From assembly GCA_965200525.1 (NCBI GenBank), contig OZ241368.1:1178001-1242000 (forward strand): a stretch of DNA of 64,000 bases. The letters run 5' to 3'. The notes below the pieces were generated by a model. The model did no database searches. It saw only the letters and a program-made list of their open reading frames with translations, and was not told the origin of the DNA. A program made the translations under genes and the position numbers. Positions 8,594 through 14,619 of the stretch are shown piece by piece (position 1 is the stretch's first letter; each line of letters starts with the position of its first letter). The DNA comes from JANNPJ01 sp965200525. GTDB lineage: Bacteria; Actinomycetota; Actinomycetes; Actinomycetales; Kineosporiaceae.

Positions 8594-8746
8594 ACGCGAT
8601 GTTCAGCCGGCGAGACGCGCATCTTGCTGTCTGAGACGATGAGCGGGCCGACCTCGGCCGGGACGATTCGCGCAGATGACGGTCAGGTATCGCCCAGAGT
8701 AGTGAATGTTCATCCATGCGTTACGGGAGCTGCGTACGCTGGAGCC

Positions 8747-8989
8747 ATGAAGGTCTCAACGCAGTCAGGCTCTGACCGCCACGAACTGACCGGACTGGCA
8801 GCCATTCCCGGGCAGGCCGGCGAACCGACCCTCTGCCGTCATTGCGCCACCCCCGCCCCCGAGCAGCTGATCCGGGTGGCCGGCGCCTGGTCCGTGATCG
8901 ACGGGCTCGCCCGCTGGGACTGCGACAGCTGCGCCCGGGCTCGCCTGGAGGACATCGAGACCCGGTCGGACCTGCACCACTCGCACTAG
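8747..8989 (+). CDS. small hypothetical protein with two CxxC pairs
   Basis: An 80-aa protein, MKVSTQSGSDRHELTGL... It carries LCRHCATP and WDCDSCAR, two CxxC knuckles about 33 residues apart that probably form a zinc ribbon. ATG at 8747 is chosen because TACGCT and GGAG lie just upstream; the frame is open to 8624, but those residues look non-coding. I do not recognise the family. Confidence 0.65.
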   Translation: MKVSTQSGSDRHELTGLAAIPGQAGEPTLCRHCATPAPEQLIRVAGAWSVIDGLARWDCDSCARARLEDIETRSDLHHSH

Positions 8990-8998
8990 AGCAACCGG

Positions 8999-10585
8999 TC
9001 AGGCCGGAGTCAAGCCCGGCACCTCCAGGTAGATGAATCCCGGCCCCTCGTCGCGGTGAGTCACCCCGAGCCGGCCGCAGGCCGCCTCCAGGGTGGGCGT
9101 CCAGGAGCCGGTCACCGACTCGTCGGCCGCCTCGAAGCCGTGGTCGGCGGTGAGCAGGAACGTCACCCGATCGCTCAGCCCGAGCCGGTCGAGGTGGTCC
9201 AGGAACACGCCCAGCCGCCGGTCGGCCTCCGCCAAACTGTCCCGGGCGACCGCCGAGCGGGGGCCACCGGCATGGTGACCGGCGTCCGTGACCACGCTGG
9301 ACCACCAGGTCAGCCGGGGCAGGGCCGCCGGGTCGGCCCACAGTCCGAGCACCTGAGCCAGGCCCGCGTCGTCCACCCGGGTGCACCAGCGGTAGTACCG
9401 GTCCGCCAGGTTCTCGGGCCGGCTCAGGTAGGGGCTGCTCTCGGCCGCCGGCAGAGCCTCGTCCAGGCCGCCGGCTCCCCGCGGATCGCCCTGGGCCCGG
9501 ATCAACTGCATGGTGGAGATCGTCGCGCCCCGGTCGACGGCCTCGTTGATGCAGGCGCTCACCGCCTCCGGCCGGGCCGCGGCCAGCATCTCGAACACGG
9601 TGGCCACCGACGGGCGCAGCCAGTCGGCACTGCGGTGCCAGGTCGACTCGTCGTTGGCCAGGATCCGGGCTCCGGCCGCGCGGTCGTGAAAGACGTTGCC
9701 CAGGACGCCGTGCCGGCCCGGCCCGACCCCGGTCAGGGCCGACGTGTGGTTGCACAACGTCACGCTGGGAAACTCGGCCACCGCACCGCCGGACAGCGCC
9801 GTCCCCCGGGCCAGCAACCGGGCCACGGCCGGCAGCTCGCCCCTCGCCGCCAGGGCCAGCAGGTCCGAGCAGTGGGCGCCGTCCCAGAGCAGGCCGACCA
9901 CCAGCCGGTCCGAGCCGGGGCCGGGCTCGGTGGTCAGCTCCGTCCGGGCCCGGCCGTCGAGGGCGGCGCCGTCGGCGTCCCGGTGATGGACGGCGTCCAC
10001 GCCGGCCAGGTGCAGCAGGGTCGGCGTCACATCGACCACGCGGGCATGACCCGGGACCACGCCGTCGGCCCTCACCCCGGCCCCGGCCAGCAGGAACGGA
10101 GCCCGGGACTGGATGACGTCGAGCGAGCCGTGTTCGCCGCGGTGGCCGCCCTGCTCGGGGAAGAAGTGCCGGGGGGTGTGGATCACCACCAGGTCGGGGC
10201 TGCGGTCGGCGTCGGCGAAGAAGGAGAGCAACCGCCGGGCCGGTTCCGGGTAGGCGTTGTGCTCGTTGTCCGGGCCGGGCTCGGCCTGCTCCAGGCCGTA
10301 CGGCAGGAAGGCCAGCGGATCGGTGACGAGCACCGGATCGCGGCCTTCGAGCAGTTCGTGGTGCTCCACGAGATCATCGTCGAGCCAGAGCCGGACGGCG
10401 CCGTCGCGATGCCGGACGACGACGCTGCGCCGCCCCGCCCCGGCAGCGGCTGTTCCGCCAGGGCCGGGGCCGGGCTCCGGATAGGCCACCAGATCGACGA
10501 TGTGGGCCAGGTGGGGCGCGGTCAGCTCGGCCGCCAGGGCCTCGACAGCGATGCGCAGGTGCAGGTGGGCCGGGTCGGCGCTCAT
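8999..10585 (-). CDS. alkaline phosphatase superfamily / phosphodiesterase-type protein with extra N-terminal half
   Basis: A 528-aa protein. The second half (from about residue 226) looks like a complete type I phosphodiesterase/nucleotide pyrophosphatase domain: LLWDGAHCSDL (metal Asp), FPSVTLCNHTSALTGVGPGRHGV (nucleophile Thr region), DAGHHAGG and LTADHGFEA (metal His/Asp). The first half contains HTPRHFFPEQGGHRGEHGS and VVDVTPTLLHLAGVDA, which resemble the C-terminal half of a second phosphatase-superfamily domain without its nucleophile region. No signal peptide, so probably cytoplasmic. Substrate unknown. TAGGGT lies 6 nt before the ATG. Confidence 0.82.
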   Translation of the reverse strand: MSADPAHLHLRIAVEALAAELTAPHLAHIVDLVAYPEPGPGPGGTAAAGAGRRSVVVRHRDGAVRLWLDDDLVEHHELLEGRDPVLVTDPLAFLPYGLEQAEPGPDNEHNAYPEPARRLLSFFADADRSPDLVVIHTPRHFFPEQGGHRGEHGSLDVIQSRAPFLLAGAGVRADGVVPGHARVVDVTPTLLHLAGVDAVHHRDADGAALDGRARTELTTEPGPGSDRLVVGLLWDGAHCSDLLALAARGELPAVARLLARGTALSGGAVAEFPSVTLCNHTSALTGVGPGRHGVLGNVFHDRAAGARILANDESTWHRSADWLRPSVATVFEMLAAARPEAVSACINEAVDRGATISTMQLIRAQGDPRGAGGLDEALPAAESSPYLSRPENLADRYYRWCTRVDDAGLAQVLGLWADPAALPRLTWWSSVVTDAGHHAGGPRSAVARDSLAEADRRLGVFLDHLDRLGLSDRVTFLLTADHGFEAADESVTGSWTPTLEAACGRLGVTHRDEGPGFIYLEVPGLTPA

Positions 10586-10591
10586 GCTGCG

Positions 10592-10597
10592 ACCCTA
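10592..10597 (-). promoter_or_regulatory. -10 element, leaderless phosphatase-superfamily gene
   Basis: TAGGGT on the minus strand, 6 nt before the ATG at 10585. Confidence 0.45.
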
Positions 10598-10620
10598 CGG
10601 CCGACCTGCGGACCGACCCA

Positions 10621-10664
10621 CAGACGGGGCCTGACCATCCCCTCCGACGGTCAGGCCCCATCTG
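10621..10664. terminator. bidirectional hairpin
   Basis: GGGGCCTGACC (10626-10636) pairs perfectly with GGTCAGGCCCC (10649-10659) around a 12-nt loop. CAGA/TCTG extend the stem after one mismatch. There is no T-run. On the minus strand it lies after the 65-aa gene and before the phosphatase-superfamily gene, where a stop to read-through would be useful. Confidence 0.6.
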
Positions 10665-10785
10665 CAGTGAATGACGCATCCAAGAGCCGCGAGGTTGCGC
10701 CTCTGATGCACCATTTTTGTATTTCTTTTGCGGCCCGACCGTCGGACCGACGTGCGACCCGACTATCGGGTCGAGGTTGCCCCTA

Positions 10786-10833
10786 CCTATCGAGCTGCCT
10801 GTCGAGCTGATTGTCGAGTCACCTATCGAGCGA
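10786..10833. repeat. four tandem 12-bp repeats
   Basis: CCTATCGAGCTG, CCTGTCGAGCTG, ATTGTCGAGTCA and CCTATCGAGCGA in direct succession with a constant TCGAG core. They begin just outside and end at the 3' end of the 65-aa gene. The region is less GC-rich than average. Function unknown. Confidence 0.6.
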
Positions 10834-11020
10834 CCGAAACGGCCGCCCGGGCTCGACCGGACGTCTCGCGGGCGACCTCGCCCGGAGTTGCCGTCGATCC
10901 GGTGCCCCGGCGGAATCGCCGACGGCGGGGCACGCTCGCCACCAGGCGAGCCTGCACGGCCTTCTGTTCGGCTTCGTGCTGTTGCAGCTGGATGAGTTCG
11001 TAGAGATATGTGGTGTGCAC
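10823..11020 (-). CDS. small hypothetical protein
   Basis: A 65-aa frame starting at GTG with GAGGA about 6 nt upstream. The N-terminus MHTTYLYELIQLQQHEAEQKAVQARL looks like an amphipathic helix and the remainder is arginine-rich (PRRRRFRRG). It resembles in style the short conserved actinobacterial proteins that start with a helix and end in a basic tail, but I cannot name a family. It follows whiB7 on the same strand after 126 bp. Confidence 0.5.
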   Translation of the reverse strand: MHTTYLYELIQLQQHEAEQKAVQARLVASVPRRRRFRRGTGSTATPGEVARETSGRARAAVSVAR

Positions 11021-11146
11021 TTGGTCCTCGGTCCCGATCGGGCTTTCTCGCCAGATCGTTGCTTTGTCACGAATATCAATATGGGTTACCGGCGAGTTAT
11101 CGACGGTGAGGTCCGCGGACGATCGAGCAATGCGCGTGGCCGCCGG

Positions 11147-11449
11147 TCAGGCCGCCACGACGCATTTGCGCGGCCGTCCCCGCGGGCGCTTGCGCGGAAC
11201 GACAACCCCGGCGGCGAAGAGCTCGCCACCCCAGACGCCCCACGGCTCGTGGCGCTCCACGGCGCCGGCCAGGCAGGCAGTCCGGACAGGGCAGTCATGG
11301 CACAAGGACTTGGCTTGTTCGACATCCGCCGGAGACTCGGCGAACCAGAGCTCCGCGTCGAACACCCGACACGGCATGTCAGCAGAAGTGGTCACGTCGA
11401 CCTCTTCCACCAATGCGTCGAGCAAGGCGGTGAGCTGCACGGTGGTCAT
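11147..11449 (-). CDS. whiB7: WhiB-family iron-sulfur transcription regulator, WhiB7 type
   Basis: A 100-aa protein. Four cysteines for a [4Fe-4S] cluster: PCRVFDAELWFAESP, LCHDCPVRTACL. Then comes EPWGVWGGELF, the WhiB turn in the WhiB7 form, and a C-terminal AT-hook RPRGRPRK, diagnostic of WhiB7, which binds AT-rich DNA next to the -35 element with the principal sigma factor. In mycobacteria and streptomycetes it activates intrinsic antibiotic resistance. The ATG at 11449 touches AAGGGG directly; the GTG nine bases downstream (11440) has better spacing and may be the true start. A minus-strand terminator lies about 105 bp upstream. Confidence 0.93.
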   Translation of the reverse strand: MTTVQLTALLDALVEEVDVTTSADMPCRVFDAELWFAESPADVEQAKSLCHDCPVRTACLAGAVERHEPWGVWGGELFAAGVVVPRKRPRGRPRKCVVAA

Positions 11450-11554
11450 CCCCTTGGGTTCGTCACCCGGTCAGGTCGGCCGGGATCACGTCTAGCGATC
11501 GATTTGTTGGTCTTGTGGGACGCGGTAACTGGTGTTTTCCGTTGCCGGACAACG

Positions 11555-11589
11555 AAAAAGCCGCGGACCCGAATCGGGTTCCGCGGCTT
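11555..11589 (-). terminator. Rho-independent terminator upstream of whiB7 (possible attenuator)
   Basis: Reading the minus strand: AAGCCGCGG and ACCCGA arms pair across a very short loop with one bulged base, followed by TTTTT. It starts 24 bp after the stop of the 98-aa gene and ends about 105 bp before whiB7. It either ends the 98-aa transcript or works as the leader attenuator known for whiB7 genes. Confidence 0.75.
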
Positions 11590-11613
11590 GACCAGAGGTC
11601 GGAAGGTGAATAC

Positions 11614-11910
11614 CTATCCAGTGCCTCTGATGGCCTGAGAACCGTTGCGGGACGAGAAGATGCCGGGCTTGAAGTTGCGAGCGCCGCCCATCTCCGTGGA
11701 CGTGGCGTCGAAACCGAACCGCGGGCTGCTGTGCTGAGCCATCGGCGTCAACTGCCGGGAGCTGGCCCAACCCGCCTGCGGACGGAGCTCTCCCTGGGCA
11801 ACCCGCAGCGTGACTGCGCGCTTGAACACCTCGAGATCGGTGGTGGCGACGCAGAGATACGCAGGGGCCGCATACGCGACGACGGCGTCATCAATCATGA
11901 TGTTCTCCAC
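11614..11910 (-). CDS. small hypothetical protein upstream of whiB7
   Basis: A 98-aa protein from a GTG with an excellent AGGAGGT site 7 nt upstream (minus strand). Sequence begins MENIMIDDAVVAYAAPAYLC and continues with TDLEVFKRAVTLRVAQGEL; the end is serine- and glycine-rich and probably disordered. Family not recognised. A terminator follows the stop directly. Confidence 0.6.
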   Translation of the reverse strand: MENIMIDDAVVAYAAPAYLCVATTDLEVFKRAVTLRVAQGELRPQAGWASSRQLTPMAQHSSPRFGFDATSTEMGGARNFKPGIFSSRNGSQAIRGTG

Positions 11911-11968
11911 AGGTGCCACCTCCTCTCTCCGGTACCGGCCCGCCCCCCTCGGGGAGACCGTTGTGCTT

Positions 11969-11985
11969 CTTGTCATTGCGACAAG
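11969..11985. promoter_or_regulatory. inverted repeat CTTGTC-N5-GACAAG
   Basis: A perfect 6-bp inverted repeat with a 5-nt spacer, about 60 bp upstream of the 98-aa gene. Operator-like, but no partner is known. The surrounding 11911-12127 holds no recognisable gene. Confidence 0.3.
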
Positions 11986-12127
11986 TCGAGGGTAGACGCC
12001 CGGGGGCGAAGACCACAACGTATTTAATTCTCGTGTTCTCGCGCCGCACTGAACCGGCCCTGCCGATGGCGATCAGGGCGTGCTCAGCCCGGAGCTCAGA
12101 ACGAAGGCGAGAGCGGCCGGCGCGAGT

Positions 12128-12760
12128 TCAGCCCGACTTGTAGGACGACGCCACTGTGGCCAGGAGAGCCAGTGGCCCGACCAGGAAGCAGGCGACCAGC
12201 CCCCAGCGGGCATGAACGGGCACGGCCGCCGTGGCCATCCGGGTCCGGCTTCCGATCGAGAGCACGAGATAGGCGACCGCGAAGGCGATGGCCGGAATCA
12301 GGAACAGGACGCCGACCGCATTGGTGTGCTCGCCCGAGCGCGAGAACGCCACCCCCTGGAAGGCCAGGATCACCAGCGCGGCCGCCCCGTAGACGACCAC
12401 GCTGCGCTGGGTGGTCGACGCGGTCGGCAGCAGGCTCGGGTACTGCCCGCGCTCGGCCGCCCGGCGGGCCTCGACGTCGCCCTGGTCGATGGCCCGGCCC
12501 ACGTCGGCCAGCCCGGTGGACGGCTCGACGAAGCCCTCGGGCTCGACCGGCGTCAGCTTGGGCCGGCGCACCCGCAGCTCTCCGGCCAGGTTGAGGAGCA
12601 TGCCGCCCTGCCCGTTCAGCCGGGCCTGGAGCTGGTCGGCATGGGCCGACATCTCGGCCACCCCTTCGCGCATGCCGGCGGTGCGGGCGATCTCCTCGGC
12701 CCGCACCGCGTCCAGCCGGCGGGCGTACTCCGCGTACTGGGTCCAGCCCTCACCGCTCAC
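12128..12760 (-). CDS. hypothetical membrane protein, last gene of FtsK cassette
   Basis: A 210-aa protein from GTG. Residues 1-110 are hydrophilic and helical (AEYARRLDAVRAEEIARTAGM...), followed by about three hydrophobic segments (VVVYGAAALVILAFQGVAF, VGVLFLIPAIAFAVAYLVL, WGLVACFLVGPLALLATVA). It overlaps the end of the upstream cassette gene by 11 bp, so it belongs to the same operon. No family recognised. It may anchor or form part of a membrane complex with the FtsK-type ATPase; this is inference from position. Confidence 0.65.
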   Translation of the reverse strand: MSGEGWTQYAEYARRLDAVRAEEIARTAGMREGVAEMSAHADQLQARLNGQGGMLLNLAGELRVRRPKLTPVEPEGFVEPSTGLADVGRAIDQGDVEARRAAERGQYPSLLPTASTTQRSVVVYGAAALVILAFQGVAFSRSGEHTNAVGVLFLIPAIAFAVAYLVLSIGSRTRMATAAVPVHARWGLVACFLVGPLALLATVASSYKSG

Positions 12761-13193
12761 GCGACTCCACGCTCCCTGTCCGTACCAGTTCCACAGCTCG
12801 CTCGATCAGTGTTGCGGACGGAACCGCCCGAGCCTCAAGGTCACCGACCAGTCGACGAATCACGATGGCCGTGGCCAGGAGAACCTCGTCCTCGGGCAAC
12901 CCGTCAAGTATTCGCCGTTCACCGGCACCGGCTCGCAGAACGCCTTCCAGGACTATTGATCGAGGATAATTCTCCCGCTGGGTGAGAAGACTCCGAGCAT
13001 ATGCCGACAGGTTTTCGAGACCTGCGCCCTCAGGCCAGCAGGCCTCGACGCTCACCATGAGTAGGGCCGACAGCAACACCACCAGTCGACCGGCGTTCAA
13101 CCGCTCAGAAAGTTCACGGCCCTCCTCATCGCGCCGCAGAAAGGCCGTAAGAAAATTCTTTGAGTCCTCTGATTCTCCGGGCGAAGTACTCAT
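12750..13193 (-). CDS. all-helical hypothetical protein (paralogue of the next upstream gene)
   Basis: A 147-aa protein; ATG at 13193. The frame extends upstream to 13430, but that part is the shadow of the neighbour. It is rich in long helices: LNAGRLVVLLSALLMVSVEACW, LENLSAYARSLLTQ, SIVLEGVLRAGAGER, DEVLLATAIVIRRLVGDLEAR. The pattern AYxxxL...xVxEgVLRaGaG...A..I.RrL can be laid over the 144-aa neighbour, suggesting a duplication. Function unknown. Starts 7 bp after the neighbour's stop. Confidence 0.6.
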   Translation of the reverse strand: MSTSPGESEDSKNFLTAFLRRDEEGRELSERLNAGRLVVLLSALLMVSVEACWPEGAGLENLSAYARSLLTQRENYPRSIVLEGVLRAGAGERRILDGLPEDEVLLATAIVIRRLVGDLEARAVPSATLIERAVELVRTGSVESRER

Positions 13194-13200
13194 ACTCGAC

Positions 13201-13635
13201 CTACCTGGTTGCCGCAATGACTTCAGCCAAGAAATTCTCACGCTCTTCAGCGGTGTGGATAAGTTCGCGGCAAATGGCTTGCAGCAGTAGCAGTTGCGCC
13301 GGAATAATATCCTTAACCGACGTCCCCCGGACTGCCGCAGAGTCCCCAAGCGATCCTCGGACGACTGCCTCAACAACGGCGGGCGCGACGTGCGCATCGG
13401 CCGGCAGTCTTTTGAAGAGCCCTTCCACATAGTCGGCTATCTGCGCCATACTCGGGTCGGTGGGCCACCGACGAAAAACGGCAGCGGTCGTGGCAACCGT
13501 GATGACTTCGTAGAGCCTGGCCGCTTCGATCTGGGACGACGCGGCCTGCCAGGCCGCCTGATCCTCGTCCAGTACAGCTTCAATCATCGCTCTTTCCCGG
13601 AATGCCATGGGTTCCGGACCGTCCTGACTCGTCAT
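13201..13635 (-). CDS. all-helical hypothetical protein
   Basis: A 144-aa protein, MTSQDGPEPMAFRERAMIEA..., with GGAG about 7 nt before the ATG. Predominantly helical: IADYVEGLFKRL, APAVVEAVVRGSLGDSAA, IIPAQLLLLQAICRELIH. No known domain. Its start lies inside the end of the upstream gene (56-bp overlap), the mark of a tightly coupled operon. Base composition here is clearly lower in GC than in the flanking housekeeping genes. Confidence 0.65.
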   Translation of the reverse strand: MTSQDGPEPMAFRERAMIEAVLDEDQAAWQAASSQIEAARLYEVITVATTAAVFRRWPTDPSMAQIADYVEGLFKRLPADAHVAPAVVEAVVRGSLGDSAAVRGTSVKDIIPAQLLLLQAICRELIHTAEERENFLAEVIAATR

Positions 13636-14329
13636 CGCTGTCTCCGTTGATCATTTTCCAGACGTACGAACCTGTGGACTGAGCAGCCTTGACCATTATC
13701 GCCAGCCCCAGAATTGCCGTCAGCACAACATCTCCCGATCCTGGACCCGTCCCTCCGGGTGACCCGGGTGGAGGCCCTGGAGTGACCACGGGTCGGGGAA
13801 CCTGAGCGACGTTGACTATACCGGTCGGGTCAGGCCGGTCGAACAGACCGATCACGCCATTACTGATGTCGTGCCCGTCGTGCACAAGGTCGGCAACATC
13901 CTGCCCCTCACGCACGAATTCCCGAGACACGTCCTTCAAATTTCGAGGACGGGCGACGGTATCGAGCAATTCTCCTCCGGAGGGAGACTCCCGGGTCTTC
14001 CCGCTGTCCGTGAGAGGTAGCCCCGGAGCCACCTGAGCAACGAACTGGCGCGTGGCATCCTTGGCGCTCTCCAGCGCACTGATTGCCTCCCTCACCAGAT
14101 TGATGGCCTGCCCAGCTGATTGGGAGATGCTCTCCAGCGCGGCCACACGAGCGTCTCCGAAAGCCTGGCGATAGAAGCCGAAGGCGTCAGTCGTGTGCGT
14201 CAGTCCCTCGGTTGCATGAAGCGCCGCCTCAGACGCGCGGTCGAGAGAGTTCCCGAGCGTGGCCACGGCCTCGCCGACGCGGCTGACGCCACGCAGGCCC
14301 TGTTCGACACGAGCGCCCCCCGTGGACAT
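13580..14329 (-). CDS. helical Pro-rich single-TM protein of FtsK cassette
   Basis: A 249-aa protein. Residues 1-110 are alanine-rich and helical (VGEAVATLGNSLDRASEAALHATEGL..., ISQSAGQAINLVREAISALESA), similar in style to WXG/LXG-type helical hairpins. A proline/glycine-rich linker follows (VTPGPPPGSPGGTGPGSGD), then one membrane segment DVVLTAILGLAIMVKAA and a charged tail. It starts 2 bp after the 87-aa gene. It could be a membrane-tethered partner or substrate of the FtsK-type ATPase; not a recognised family. Confidence 0.65.
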   Translation of the reverse strand: MSTGGARVEQGLRGVSRVGEAVATLGNSLDRASEAALHATEGLTHTTDAFGFYRQAFGDARVAALESISQSAGQAINLVREAISALESAKDATRQFVAQVAPGLPLTDSGKTRESPSGGELLDTVARPRNLKDVSREFVREGQDVADLVHDGHDISNGVIGLFDRPDPTGIVNVAQVPRPVVTPGPPPGSPGGTGPGSGDVVLTAILGLAIMVKAAQSTGSYVWKMINGDSDDESGRSGTHGIPGKSDD

Positions 14330-14331
14330 TC

Positions 14332-14595
14332 TCAGCCCAGAGTGTCCGCGTACTCGTCGGCCGCGGCCTGCCCCTTGACGATCAATTCGATCGCCGCCCG
14401 CAACTTCTCCAGAGCGTCCTTGTAGGCGTCCAGCGCTTCGGTGATCTTCTCGTGCTCGCTGTCACCGGCGGCGGAGTTGACTGCCTCGACGGCATCGTCG
14501 ATCGCTGACTCAGCACTGGTCATCGACTCCTTCGCCCTGTCCGCCGACTCAGAGGCGTTGTTGATGTATTCCTTGGCTTCGCCGATCGAACTCAT
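14332..14595 (-). CDS. 87-aa helical-hairpin protein next to FtsK-type ATPase
   Basis: An 87-aa acidic, alanine-rich protein with GGAGGGG just before the ATG. Two predicted helices (AKEYINNASESADRAKESMT... and KITEALDAYKDALEKLRAAIELIVKG) flank a short turn GDSEHE. Size, fold pattern and position beside an FtsK/SpoIIIE ATPase recall WXG100/ESAT-6 proteins of type VII secretion. There is no WXG motif and no clear YxxxD/E export tail, so homology is not claimed. Starts 24 bp after the ATPase stop. Confidence 0.7.
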   Translation of the reverse strand: MSSIGEAKEYINNASESADRAKESMTSAESAIDDAVEAVNSAAGDSEHEKITEALDAYKDALEKLRAAIELIVKGQAAADEYADTLG

Positions 14596-14619
14596 GGCCC
14601 CTCCGTGGTTGTGGATTGA

